Shown piece by piece: positions 25,717 to 35,722 of a stretch of 64,000 bases of DNA. The translations under genes were made by a program, and so were the position numbers. The notes under the pieces are model-generated. The model was not told where the DNA came from. It was given only the letters and a program-made list of their open reading frames with translations, and did not search any database. The DNA lies in assembly GCA_965248765.1 (NCBI GenBank), contig CBDFKF010000004.1, positions 2,852,001 through 2,916,000 of the forward strand, written 5' to 3'. How positions within the stretch are numbered: position 1 is the stretch's first letter; every line of letters begins with the position of its first letter. The DNA comes from CBDFKF01 sp965248765. Lineage in GTDB: Bacteria > Pseudomonadota > Alphaproteobacteria > VGEJ01.

Positions 25717-25942
25717 TAATGTTGGGCAACGATTCAGGGACCAAAGTGTTGGCCACCCAGTAGGCCGTCAACAGGCATGGCTCACAGACACTTGTTCTTG
25801 TAGCACGCGCGCCCCTCCGAGCGTTACAGGTATCCGTGTTCGTCTATTGACCGGTAATTCGGTGAAGAACGGCGCCGATGGTATTGCCGGAGCGTCCGCT
25901 CGCGCCGAAGAGCAACCGTAGTAGAAGCGACTGCCGCGACCC
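25717..25942. other. Intergenic stretch between SPFH gene and glmS
   Basis: 226 bases without a convincing gene. It is expected to hold the SPFH promoter and the 3' end of the glmS transcript. No clear terminator or conserved element was found. Confidence 0.5.
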
Positions 25943-27766
25943 TTATTCGACGGTGACGGACTTGGCGAGATTGCGCGGCTGATCGACGTCGGTGCCCTTG
26001 AGCACCGCGGTGTGGTAGGCCAACAGCTGCACCGGGATCGCGTACAGGATCGGGGCGACGAACGGGTGCACCGACGGCAGCTCGATCGAGGCCCGCGCCA
26101 GCTCGCCGAGTGCGGCGATACCCGGGCCATCGGACAGGAAAATGACGCGGGCGCCGCGGGCGATTACCTCTTCCATGTTGGAAGCGGTCTTCTCGAACAG
26201 CTCGTCGGACGGCGCGATGACGATCACCGGCACGGTCTCGTCGATCAGGGCGATCGGCCCGTGCTTGAGCTCGCCGGCAGCGAACCCCTCGGCGTGGATA
26301 TACGAGATCTCCTTGAGCTTCAGCGCCCCTTCCAGCGCTACCGGGTAGTTGGCGCCGCGGCTGATATAGAGCACGTCCTGCGCATCGGCGAGCTCGTGGG
26401 AGAGCGATTGCAGCGCCTCGTCGTGGTTGAGCACCTCGGCGGCACGGGACGGGACCTCGGTGATTGCGCTCGAGAGTTCCTGCTCTACCTCGCGTGAGAT
26501 GGCGCTCCGCGCGCGCGCGGTAGCGATGACGATACAGGCCAGCGTCACCAGTTGGCAGGTGAAGGCCTTGGTCGAGGCGACGCCGATCTCCGGCCCGGCG
26601 TGGGTCTGGAAAACGATGTCGGCCTCGCGGTCCATCGTGCTCTCCGGCACGTTGACGATCCCGGCGATGTGTTGGCCGTTCTCGCGACAGAAGCGCAGGG
26701 CCGCGAGCGTATCGGCGGTCTCGCCGGACTGGGAGATGAACAGCGCTAACCCGCCCTCGTTCATCGGCGCGCCGCGATAGCGGAACTCCGAGGCGATATC
26801 GATATCGACCGGCAGCTTGGCGATTTGCTCGAACCAGTACTTGGCCACCATCGCGGCGTAGAAAGAGGTGCCGCAGGCGACGAGCGTGATGCGGCTCACG
26901 GTGCCCAGATCGAACGGCAGGTCGGGCAGGTGGATCGAGCGGTCGACCGGGTTGAAGAAGGTGTTCAGCGTCTCGCCGATCACCGTCGGCTGCTCGTGGA
27001 TCTCCTTGGCCATGAAGTGGCGGTAGTTGCCCTTGCCGATCAGCGCGCCCGAGAGCGCGGTGGTGCGGATCGCGCGTTTGACGACATCGCCGGCGGCGTC
27101 GTGGACGACGGCACCTTCGCGCGTCATCACCGCCCAGTCGCCGTCCTCGAGGTAGGAGATGCGATCGCTGAGCGGTGCGAGCGCCAGCGCATCGGAGCCG
27201 AGGTACATCCCGCCCTCACCCCAGCCGATGCAGAGTGGGCTGCCGCGGCGCGCGCCGATCATGAGGTCGTGCTCGCCGGCGAAGACGATACCGAGCGCAA
27301 ATGCCCCTTCCAGCCGCGCGAGGGCGGTGGCGGTGGCGGCCTCGGGCGCGAGGCCGCGGTCGAGGTGATCGTGGATCAGATGGACGATGACCTCGGTGTC
27401 GGTCTCGGTTTCGAAGGCACGCCCGCGCTCCTCCAGCTCGTGGCGCAGCTCACGGAAGTTTTCGATAATGCCGTTGTGGACCACCGCGACCCGGTCGGTC
27501 GCATGCGGATGAGCATTGCGTTCGCTCGGCACGCCGTGGGTCGCCCAGCGGGTGTGGCCGATGCCGACGTCGCCGGCCAGTGGTTCGCTGGCGAGCGCCG
27601 TGTCGAGGTTGATGAGCTTGCCTTCTGCCCGGCGGCGCTCGATCGAGCCGTTGACCAGCGTGGCGATGCCCGCCGAGTCATAGCCGCGGTACTCGAGCCG
27701 CTTGAGGCCGCCCAGCAGGACCTGCGCGACTTCCGTGGTACCGAGCGCTCCGATGATGCCGCACAT
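25943..27766 (-). CDS. glmS: Glutamine-fructose-6-phosphate aminotransferase (isomerising)
   Basis: 607 residues, full length. Makes glucosamine-6-phosphate for peptidoglycan and LPS. The class II glutaminase nucleophile Cys follows the initiator Met (MCGIIGALG); GHTRWATHG is present; SIS domains with VACGTSFYAA and FISQSGETADT; C-terminal DQPRNLAKSVTVE as expected. glmU lies 3 bp upstream on the same strand, so a glmU-glmS operon. No glmS ribozyme is seen or expected. Confidence 0.97.
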   Translation of the reverse strand: MCGIIGALGTTEVAQVLLGGLKRLEYRGYDSAGIATLVNGSIERRRAEGKLINLDTALASEPLAGDVGIGHTRWATHGVPSERNAHPHATDRVAVVHNGIIENFRELRHELEERGRAFETETDTEVIVHLIHDHLDRGLAPEAATATALARLEGAFALGIVFAGEHDLMIGARRGSPLCIGWGEGGMYLGSDALALAPLSDRISYLEDGDWAVMTREGAVVHDAAGDVVKRAIRTTALSGALIGKGNYRHFMAKEIHEQPTVIGETLNTFFNPVDRSIHLPDLPFDLGTVSRITLVACGTSFYAAMVAKYWFEQIAKLPVDIDIASEFRYRGAPMNEGGLALFISQSGETADTLAALRFCRENGQHIAGIVNVPESTMDREADIVFQTHAGPEIGVASTKAFTCQLVTLACIVIATARARSAISREVEQELSSAITEVPSRAAEVLNHDEALQSLSHELADAQDVLYISRGANYPVALEGALKLKEISYIHAEGFAAGELKHGPIALIDETVPVIVIAPSDELFEKTASNMEEVIARGARVIFLSDGPGIAALGELARASIELPSVHPFVAPILYAIPVQLLAYHTAVLKGTDVDQPRNLAKSVTVE

Positions 27767-27769
27767 GGC

Positions 27770-29125
27770 TCAGCTCGCCTTCCGCCGCGCCTTGGCCGCG
27801 CCCTTTCGCGCCCGGTTGCGCGCCGCCCAGCCCTCGATCGCCTCTTGGGGCGGCCGGCTAAGGCCGAGCGCATCGGCCGGCACGTCTTTGGTGATAACGC
27901 TGCCGGCGCCCGTGACCGCGCCGCCGCCGACGCTCACTGGCGCTACCAGGGCCGTATTGGTGCCGATGAAGGCGCCGTCGCCGATCTCGGTCCGCGCCTT
28001 CGTGAAGCCGTCGTAGTTGCAGGTGATGGTGCCGGCGCCGATGTTGGCGCTCGCGCCGATGCTGGCATCCCCGAGGTAGCTCAGGTGATTGGCCTTGGCG
28101 CCCGCGGCGAGCGTCGTATTCTTGATCTCGACGAAGTTACCGACGTGGACGCCCTCGCCGAGGTCGGCGCCGGGCCGCAACCGCGCGAACGGACCGATCG
28201 TGGCGCCCGCCGCGATGGTCGCGCCTTCGATGTGGGAGAACGCCCGTATCGTCACCCCATCGGCGATATGCACGCCCTTGCCGAAGACGACGTGTGGCTC
28301 GATCACGACGTCGCTGCCGAGCATCGTGTCTGCCGAGAGATAGACCGTCTCGGGCGCGATCATGGTGGCACCGGCCGCGAGCGCCGCCCGGCGCAGCTCT
28401 GCTTGGACGTCGGCCTCGATCGCCGCGAGGTCGGCGCGGGAGTTGATGCCCGCAAGCTCGGCGGCTGAGGCCTCGACATAGCCCGCGCCGTGGCCGCGCC
28501 GGCGGGCCTCGCCGACGATGTCGGTGAGGTAATACTCGCGCTTGGCGTTGTCGTTGCTGAGATCGCCAAGGAGATCGGCCAGCACGGACGCGTCGATGGC
28601 GATCACGCCGGAATTGCACAGGCCGATGGCACGCTGCTCGGGCGTCGCATCACGGTACTCGACGATGGCCTTCAGGCCTTCCGCATCGGTGATCAGGCGC
28701 CCGTACTCCGCCGGGTCGTCGGGGCGCATGCCGAGCACCACCACCGCCGGGGCGGAATCTGTCTGGCGCGCGGCGAGCATCGCTTGCAGCGTCTCGGGCC
28801 GCAGCCGCGGGGTATCGCCGAACACGACGAGGATATCGCCGGAAAGACCCGCGAGTGCGTCAATCGCCGTCATCACCGCATGACCTGTGCCCAGCCGCTC
28901 CGTCTGGACCACGGTCGGGAGGGGGGCGACTTCGGCCATCAAGTCCGGCATGTCGGGGCCCACCACAACGACGATGCGCTCGGGCGAGAGCGCCTGGACG
29001 CTGTCGATGACGTAGGCAATCATCGGCCGGCCGGCGATCTCGTGCATGACCTTGGGCCGGGTCGAGCGCATCCGTGTCCCCATGCCGGCGGCAAGGACCA
29101 GGACGGCGGGCTTGCGCTTTTCCAT
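27770..29125 (-). CDS. glmU: Bifunctional GlmU uridyltransferase/acetyltransferase
   Basis: 451 residues from ATG 29125. N-terminal pyrophosphorylase domain with LAAGMGTRMRS and VGPDMPDL; C-terminal left-handed beta-helix hexapeptide repeats (for example IGPFARLRPGADLGEGVHVGNF region), then HLSYLGDASIG and NIGAGTITCNYDG. Catalyses the last two steps to UDP-GlcNAc. A longer in-frame extension upstream (to 29215) has no family resemblance and overlaps the divergent promoter region. Confidence 0.97.
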   Translation of the reverse strand: MEKRKPAVLVLAAGMGTRMRSTRPKVMHEIAGRPMIAYVIDSVQALSPERIVVVVGPDMPDLMAEVAPLPTVVQTERLGTGHAVMTAIDALAGLSGDILVVFGDTPRLRPETLQAMLAARQTDSAPAVVVLGMRPDDPAEYGRLITDAEGLKAIVEYRDATPEQRAIGLCNSGVIAIDASVLADLLGDLSNDNAKREYYLTDIVGEARRRGHGAGYVEASAAELAGINSRADLAAIEADVQAELRRAALAAGATMIAPETVYLSADTMLGSDVVIEPHVVFGKGVHIADGVTIRAFSHIEGATIAAGATIGPFARLRPGADLGEGVHVGNFVEIKNTTLAAGAKANHLSYLGDASIGASANIGAGTITCNYDGFTKARTEIGDGAFIGTNTALVAPVSVGGGAVTGAGSVITKDVPADALGLSRPPQEAIEGWAARNRARKGAAKARRKAS

Positions 29126-29272
29126 CGGCCGGTGGCTTCTGCGATAGAGGACCCGTCGAATCGGCACCCCTGCCGATCGGCGGCTGACCTTGCCACAAGG
29201 CCCGCAAGCGGCCAAGTGATTGCTGCTACACTTTATGTTTCAGCTTGTTTCAGGCTCGCGTGCCAAAGGCGC

Positions 29273-29935
29273 ATGTCGCGAACCGTCATCTTTGACCTCG
29301 ACGGGACGCTCGTCGATACAGCGCCAGATCTCTGCGCGGCGCTGAATGCCGTTCTGACGGCGGCTGGACGGCCCGAGCTAGCCGTCGAGGACGTGCGCTC
29401 CCTGATGGGCGAGGGCGCTGTGGCACTTATCCGGCGCGGCTTCGAGGTCACGGGCGCTGCTCTCGGCGAGGCGGGGCTTCCTGCTGCCCGATCCGCCTTC
29501 CTCGATCACTACGGCGCGAATTTGGCCCGCGAGAGCCGGCCATTTCCTGGGGCGCTGGATGCGCTGGCGGCCCTCTCGGCGACCGCGTGTCGCCTGGGTG
29601 TCTGCACCAACAAGCCCGAGGCGTTGAGCCGCCGGCTGCTCAAGGCAACTGCGCTGGATCGCTATTTTGGCGCCGTGCTCGGCGGCGATAGTCTGGCCGT
29701 CCGCAAACCCGACCCCCTGCACCTGTGCGCCACGATTGAGGCGGTCGGGGGCGATGCGGCCGATGCTGTGATGGTGGGGGACAGCGCAGTGGATGTCGCG
29801 ACCGCGCGCAACGCCGCCATCCCGGTGATCGTTGCCGCGTACGGCTATGCCGGTGTGCCGGCGCTCTCACTAGGCGGGGATGCCGTCATCGAATCGCTCG
29901 ATGCGTTGCCGGCGACGCTCGCGCGGCTCCGCTGA
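29273..29935 (+). CDS. gph: Phosphoglycolate phosphatase-type HAD hydrolase
   Basis: 220 residues from ATG 29273. HAD motif I DLDGTLVDT at residues 7-15, motif II in LGVCTNKPE, motif III KPDP and motif IV VGDSAVDVATAR. Hydrolyses 2-phosphoglycolate formed by DNA 3'-end repair or oxygenase side reactions; related HAD substrates are possible. Divergent from glmU. Confidence 0.87.
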   Translation: MSRTVIFDLDGTLVDTAPDLCAALNAVLTAAGRPELAVEDVRSLMGEGAVALIRRGFEVTGAALGEAGLPAARSAFLDHYGANLARESRPFPGALDALAALSATACRLGVCTNKPEALSRRLLKATALDRYFGAVLGGDSLAVRKPDPLHLCATIEAVGGDAADAVMVGDSAVDVATARNAAIPVIVAAYGYAGVPALSLGGDAVIESLDALPATLARLR

Positions 29936-30057
29936 TATCAGCGCCACCTAGGGCGTTTTTGCCCCCGCGCTAGGGAATAACCCTATTGGCGCTGGCTCGG
30001 CTGGCGCGGATTCTGCCGCCAGACCCGAAATGGGCCTATCCGACGCGAGGAGCTGAA

Positions 30058-31593
30058 ATGGATTTCCATCCTTGGTCCGCGAGCGCCGACAGCCATTCTC
30101 CGAACGCCGCCGCCATGGAGAATCGAAAACGCGGCGTATACGGTGGCCTTGTCACCACGACAAAAGCGGTCGCAACCGCCTGCGGACACGCGATGGTTGT
30201 AGCGGTCGGCAGCGGTGAGCGAGCGGCGGAGAGCCCCCTCGCCGAACCGGCGTGGCCGGAATACGGCCCCCTCCCGCGGATCGAAACGGAATCGATGCAG
30301 CTGGTCCCCATTGGCGAGCTCGTTTCGAGCTCGCAACAACCGGCTGACGCCGGGTCCACGGTCGCCATGGTGGCTCTCGATGCGGTCGAGGTCGGCTCGC
30401 GCAGACGCCGGCTTGACCCCCGCCGGGTCGAGGAGCTCGCCGGTTCCATGCAGGAGCTCGGGCTGAGACAACCGATCACGGTCCACGCCCGTGGCGCCAA
30501 ACATGACCTCGTGGCCGGCGCACACCGCCTGGCTGCGGCCAAACAGCTGGGTTGGCAAGAGATCGCATGCCTGGCTGTCACCCTTGGCGAGCTTGATCGC
30601 CAGCTCTGGGAGATCGACGAGAACCTCGTGCGTGCTGAGCTCACCGAGCTCGAACGAGCCGATCATCTCAAGCGGCGCAAAGAGCTGTTCGATGCCAAGG
30701 GCGGAAAAAGAATCTCCACCCCGGGTGGCGAGCAGAAAGTGGGCTTCGATCGGGATGCTGCTGACAAAACGGGCATGTCCAAACAGGCGATCAACCGCTC
30801 GCGCAACCGCGCCGAGAAGATAGCGCTGGACGTGCAAGCACGGATTAAGAAACTGCCGGCGGCCGATAGTGGCGTCGAGCTCGACGCGCTCGCGAGCCTG
30901 TCCCATAACGAGCAGCGCCAAGCGATCGACCGCGTGGCGACGGGTGCTTCCGCGAACTTCCGCGCTGCCAAGGCGTCGCTGAAGGGTGGTGAGGCGGGCG
31001 TGACTGGGGCCCAGGTTGAGAAAGAGCTCCGTAACCTCAAAAAGACCTGGGTTCACGCCTCGACGCGGGCGCGAGAGCAATTCATCAGCTTTCTGATTGA
31101 GGACTACGCCAAAGGCGGCACATGGCCCGGAATCACGCGACCGGCTCCCGTAGCGGTCGTCGAGAAGCCGCACGGAGGCGAATCGACGCCTGCGGCCCAC
31201 GCCCCGGCGGCGGAAGGTCACTCCGGGCCTCAGGTTTGCGCCAGACCTGACGAGGGCGCCCGGCATCTGGGTGCATCGCCCCGCTATGCTGGCGGCCGGC
31301 AATATGCGGCACAATGTTGGTGGGGCGTACCGAAGCGCTACGGTGAGGGCGTTGCTAATACGGCCAAACCCGGCGCGCGCGGCGGCGCGGGCCCTTGTGC
31401 CGCATCACTGGCGTGTGCGTGCCTGCGAGGCAATTCGGCGCCGCGACCTCGTGGCGGTGCCGCCGCTCTCGGCCGAGGCCAGGGGCGAGGTCATGGCCCT
31501 TTATCAGGACGACATCCGGCGGCTCGAGGACCTCATCGAACGCGACCTGTCCCATTGGCTCGCGCCGCCAACCGCCACCTGAGGCGCCAATAG
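30058..31593 (+). CDS. ParB/Srx N-terminal-domain protein with aberrant 3' end
   Basis: Start at ATG 30058 (GAGGAG upstream). The ParB-like nuclease/DNA-binding domain covers about residues 75-220: RRRRLDPRRVEELAGSMQ, GLRQPITVH, LVAGAHRLAAAKQLGW and the IDENLVRAELTELERADHL helix. A basic helical region follows (SKQAINRSRNRAEKI). From about position 31270 the frame only shadows a sulfotransferase remnant in another frame, so the natural C-terminus has been lost and the last ~110 residues are probably not functional. No parA is present, so this is not a chromosome-partition locus; a phage or plasmid origin is likely. Confidence 0.65.
   Translation: MDFHPWSASADSHSPNAAAMENRKRGVYGGLVTTTKAVATACGHAMVVAVGSGERAAESPLAEPAWPEYGPLPRIETESMQLVPIGELVSSSQQPADAGSTVAMVALDAVEVGSRRRRLDPRRVEELAGSMQELGLRQPITVHARGAKHDLVAGAHRLAAAKQLGWQEIACLAVTLGELDRQLWEIDENLVRAELTELERADHLKRRKELFDAKGGKRISTPGGEQKVGFDRDAADKTGMSKQAINRSRNRAEKIALDVQARIKKLPAADSGVELDALASLSHNEQRQAIDRVATGASANFRAAKASLKGGEAGVTGAQVEKELRNLKKTWVHASTRAREQFISFLIEDYAKGGTWPGITRPAPVAVVEKPHGGESTPAAHAPAAEGHSGPQVCARPDEGARHLGASPRYAGGRQYAAQCWWGVPKRYGEGVANTAKPGARGGAGPCAASLACACLRGNSAPRPRGGAAALGRGQGRGHGPLSGRHPAARGPHRTRPVPLARAANRHLRRQ
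31271..31582 (+). pseudogene. 3' remnant of a sulfotransferase gene
   Basis: About 100 codons in a frame different from the ParB-like gene. NMRHNVGGAYRSATVRALL, VPHHWRVRACEAIRRRDL, then PPLSAEARGEVMALYQDDI and RRLEDLIERDLSHWL match the C-terminal part of bacterial PAPS sulfotransferases, which end in a RDLS-W motif. The catalytic N-terminal P-loop part is missing. It appears truncated by insertion of the ParB-like sequence or by a deletion. Confidence 0.6.
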
Positions 31594-31605
31594 CCCTGCG
31601 ATTTC

Positions 31606-31634
31606 TTGACACGTCCCACCACCAGTTCCCTAAT
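31606..31634 (+). promoter_or_regulatory. Promoter of tRNA-Val
   Basis: TTGACA at 31606-31611, a 17-bp spacer and CCTAAT at 31629-31634 (four of six matches), 26 bases before the tRNA. A strong sigma-70-type arrangement. Confidence 0.7.
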
Positions 31635-31659
31635 GCCCGATCGCCCGGTGCGCCACAAC

Positions 31660-31734
31660 GGGCCGGTAGCTCAGCGGTAGAGCGCCCGTTTCACATGCGG
31701 GAGGTCGCTGGTTCAATCCCAGCCCGGCCCACCA
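31660..31734 (+). tRNA. tRNA-Val (anticodon CAC)
   Basis: 75 nt with encoded CCA. Acceptor arms GGGCCGG/CCGGCCC pair fully; D arm GCTC/GAGC; anticodon arm CCCGT-TTCACAT-GCGGG giving CAC; T arm GCTGG-TTCAATC-CCAGC. Reads GTG. No copy of its 3' end was seen elsewhere in the window. Confidence 0.95.
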
Positions 31735-31870
31735 CCTCAGTGCGGAAGAAGCCGATTGGGACGATAGCTGTCACGATGGCCATGGCAACGACGGAATCAG
31801 TGTCCTGATCCGCCAGAGCGCTGACATGATCGCCGATCAGGAGCCCGTCAGAGACACAGCTCTGGCCGTT

Positions 31871-32284
31871 CTAGCCAGGTTGCTTCTCGAATCTTCGAAC
31901 GGGCGCCAAGTCAGACTCGAGCCAATGCTGTTGCGAGCGCGACCACACATGCATTTTTGGGACCAGCTCACTGCGCTGACGAACGCTGCCCACCCGGATG
32001 CCATGTACTTTTGGACCCTCACCGACTGAGGCAGCAAAGATCGGTGTGCCACACTCGGGGCAGAAGGCTTGTTGGCGTTGCGCTCCACTCTCTGCCGTCT
32101 TGACGTAGATCTTCACGTCACCGGCGAGAAGTCTGAAGGTGTCCTCGCGCGAAAATGCGACCGTGCGAAAGGCAGAGCCCGATAGCGTCTGGCAGTCGGT
32201 GCAGTGGCAGATCACAACCCTTTCGGGGTCGATTTCCGCCTCGTATTTGATGTAGCCGCAGTGGCATTCACCGTCGATCTTCAT
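31871..32284 (-). CDS. GFA (glutathione-dependent formaldehyde-activating)/CENP-V family protein
   Basis: 137 residues from ATG 32284. Zinc-binding Cys pattern typical of the fold: ECHCG, CHCTDCQ, then FCPECGTPIFA. The prototype, Gfa, was proposed to speed formation of S-hydroxymethylglutathione, but most members lack a proven function. It stands alone after tRNA-Val on the opposite strand. Bases 31735-31870 contain nothing recognised. Confidence 0.88.
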   Translation of the reverse strand: MKIDGECHCGYIKYEAEIDPERVVICHCTDCQTLSGSAFRTVAFSREDTFRLLAGDVKIYVKTAESGAQRQQAFCPECGTPIFAASVGEGPKVHGIRVGSVRQRSELVPKMHVWSRSQQHWLESDLAPVRRFEKQPG

Positions 32285-32392
32285 GACCCTAACCCCTGCA
32301 CATCGCTCCTTGCTCAGTGTGCAAGTTCGGGTCGGCACCGGCAAGCTCGGCTCTGGGAGGCCAGAGCAGCGGGTTGCCGCGCCGCACGACTG

Positions 32393-32587
32393 TCAGAGGC
32401 CGTCGGCAAGCCCGGGCTGGTCGATGAATCGGTTGCGCGTGCCCTGAAGGGCCTTGATGGTGCCGTTGCGCCACCGCTTGCGGGCGGCGAGCGCCTCGTT
32501 CTTGCGGCGGAATAGAGTGCGGCCGGGCTTTGTGCCTCGGCTAACTCCGCTAGGATCGTGCTCCTGAGACACGCGCGGGTACGGCAT
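32393..32587 (-). CDS. Small basic hypothetical protein
   Basis: 64 residues, rich in Arg/Lys (RRKNEALAARKRW, TIKALQGTRNRF). Not recognised. A modest purine-rich site (AGAAGA) precedes the ATG. It is the only candidate in the otherwise gene-free 32285-32713 stretch and may be spurious. Confidence 0.3.
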   Translation of the reverse strand: MPYPRVSQEHDPSGVSRGTKPGRTLFRRKNEALAARKRWRNGTIKALQGTRNRFIDQPGLADGL

Positions 32588-32713
32588 CGCAATCTTCTGT
32601 TTTTCGGCTAGTTAGGCTTCCCGGGTCGCTACTGCGTCCGTGTGGCCAGGCCGCGTGGCCGGCGACATGATGCAGAGTCGTTCGGCAGAAAGCCCGCAAC
32701 CGCCGTGGTGCCC

Positions 32714-33511
32714 ATGGTCCGCATTCTCCGCGCCGCCGTCCTTGGCATCGCGCTGAGCCTCGGTGCATCGATGAGCCAGGCAAGGCCCGTCGACCTTGAG
32801 CTCATCCTCGCCGTCGATGCTTCGCTCAGCGTCAGCTTTGATGAATACCTCCACCAGATGCGGGGCCTTGCAACCGCGTTGCGCAGCCCCGAGGTGATCA
32901 CCGCGCTTGAGCGCACGGGGGATGCCGGCATCGCCGTCACCGTGGTGCAATGGTCCTCGGCCGATCTGCAGGAGATGATGTTGGGTTGGACTCATATCGC
33001 CGATGGAGCCGCGGCACGCGCATTAGCCAAGCGGATCGAGACGATGCCGCGGACGATGCTGATGGGCAACACCGCGATTGGTGCGCTCATTCATGCGGCG
33101 CTGCCGATGTTCCACGACAACGGCTTTGAGGGTGCCCGGCGGACCATCGACATCTCAGGCGACGGCCGCAGCAACGAGGGCCCGCACACCGAGACCGCTC
33201 GGGATCGCGCCATCGCTGAGGGCGTCACCATCAATGGGCTGGCTATCCTCAACCAGGACCCGCGGCTTGACATCTATTACCGCGAGAGCGTCGTCGGCGG
33301 GCCGGCGGCGTTCGTGATGTCAGCTAACGACTACCACGACTTCGGCCGCGCCATGATGACCAAACTGATCAGCGAGATCGGCGGACTGCCGCTTGCTCGC
33401 CGCAGCGATCCGCTGGCGATCGCGCACACCGATCGGGCGCTAAGAGAGAGCGTGCGGCGAACTTCAAAGACCACGGGTAGGGGGACAGCAGATCCTGTGC
33501 CGCAGCCGTGA
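32714..33511 (+). CDS. DUF1194 / von Willebrand factor A-like secreted protein
   Basis: 265 residues from ATG 32714 (GTG 32642 is in frame but adds a non-signal leader). Signal peptide AAVLGIALSLGASMSQA, then a VWA-like fold with a MIDAS DxSxS motif in LAVDASLSVS, DISGDGRSNEG, GLAILNQ and the C-terminal AMMTKLISEIGG. DUF1194 proteins are periplasmic and uncharacterised. A strong hairpin follows the gene. Confidence 0.85.
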   Translation: MVRILRAAVLGIALSLGASMSQARPVDLELILAVDASLSVSFDEYLHQMRGLATALRSPEVITALERTGDAGIAVTVVQWSSADLQEMMLGWTHIADGAAARALAKRIETMPRTMLMGNTAIGALIHAALPMFHDNGFEGARRTIDISGDGRSNEGPHTETARDRAIAEGVTINGLAILNQDPRLDIYYRESVVGGPAAFVMSANDYHDFGRAMMTKLISEIGGLPLARRSDPLAIAHTDRALRESVRRTSKTTGRGTADPVPQP

Positions 33512-33524
33512 TCCACGAAGAAAA

Positions 33525-33548
33525 GGCCCCGGCTGTGAGGCCGGGGCC
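33525..33548 (+). terminator. Hairpin terminator after DUF1194 gene
   Basis: A perfect 9-bp stem GGCCCCGGC/GCCGGGGCC with a 6-base loop, preceded by AAGAAAA. There is only a weak T-tract downstream on the plus strand; read on the minus strand it is followed by TTTTCTT, so it could also end the convergent ABC operon transcript (33684). Confidence 0.65.
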
Positions 33549-33683
33549 GCTGGTCCACGATCAGGGAGAGATATCTTCGGGACCCATTGCCCCGTTGTGG
33601 TCGGCGACGGGCCGAAGGCCGCGGCCAGTATCAGGTTGTACGGTCGCAGCCAGCACGCGGTTCAGTCGGAGTGCTGCTGACGG

Positions 33684-34711
<1,028 letters not shown>

Positions 34712-34715
<4 letters not shown>

Positions 34716-35722
34716 GCCGATTCGCCGGCGCCACGTTCGAGCGCGAAGTGGCACTCCACCATCGCCGTGCGGGCACCGTAGTCGAGGATCTCGGGTGCCG
34801 GCGTCCGCTCGTGACAGATCTCGCGATCGTGGCCGAGCGGGCAGCGGGGCGCGAACGAGCAGCCCGGCGGCAACTGGCTGAGGTCGGGGGGAAATCCGGC
34901 GATGGAGGGCAATGGCCCTACTTCCAAGCGGTCCGGCCGGGGGATCGAATCGAGCATTGCCCTGGTGTACGGGTGGCCCGGGCGCAAAAAGATGTCGTCG
35001 ATGTCCGCGCGTTCGACGAAACGGCCGGCGTACATGACCTGCACGGCGTCGCAGAACTCGGCGACGATGCCGAGATTATGGGTGATTAGGACGATCGCCA
35101 CGCCGCGGTCCGCGACCAGTCGATCGAGCAGCGCCAGGACCTGCGCTTGGGTCGTCACGTCGAGAGCGGTGGTCGGTTCGTCGGCGATCACGATGTCGGG
35201 GCCGTTCGCAAGCGCAATGGCGATCATCACGCGTTGCAGCATCCCGCCGGAGTACTGGTGCGGGAAATCGTCGAGCCGGCGTCCCGCCGCCGGGACCTCA
35301 ACCTCGGTCAGGAGATCGACCGCGAGCGAGCGGGCAGCGCTGCGCCCTAGCGTCGGCTGATGGCGGCGGATCGTGTCGGTGATCTGATTGCCTATGCTCT
35401 TGACCGGATCAAGCGCGCTCATCGGGTCCTGGAAGATCAGCGAGATCTCGTTGCCGCGGATCCGGCGCATCGCGCGGTCGCCGAGGGGTACGATGTCCCG
35501 GCCGTTCAGCAGCACCTCGCCGGCCGCAACGCGCCCCGGCGGATCGAGCAGGCCGAGCACGCTGAGCGCCAGCGTTGATTTGCCGCAACCCGATTCGCCA
35601 ACGATGGCGACCTTCTCGGCGCGGGCGACGCTGAACGAGACGTCGCGGACAGCGGCGACGGCACTGCCTTTGGTGGCGAACTCAGCGCGCAGTCCGCGGA
35701 CCTCGAGGACCGGCTCGGTCAA
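34712..35722 (-). CDS. Peptide/opine-type ABC transporter ATPase (DppD/OppD-like)
   Basis: 336 residues. Walker A GESGCGKST, signature YSGGMLQRVMIAIAL, Walker B IVIADEPTTALD, C-terminal CSFAPRCP oligopeptide motif. ATG overlaps the permease stop (ATGA). Pairs with the DppF-like subunit to power import. Confidence 0.93.

Noticed and set aside
26825..28468. Long open frame antisense to glmS/glmU (547 codons)
   Set aside because: It is a GC-rich shadow of two clear housekeeping genes, shows no family motif and has an Asp/Arg/Gly-rich composition typical of antisense frames.
29940..29990. Small hairpin TAGGG-AATAA-CCCTA after gph as a terminator
   Set aside because: Only five pairs and no T-tract follow, so the support is too weak to list.
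31660..31734. tRNA-Val as a second att site
   Set aside because: No second copy of its 3' end was found nearby; only the neighbouring gene debris hints at past integration.
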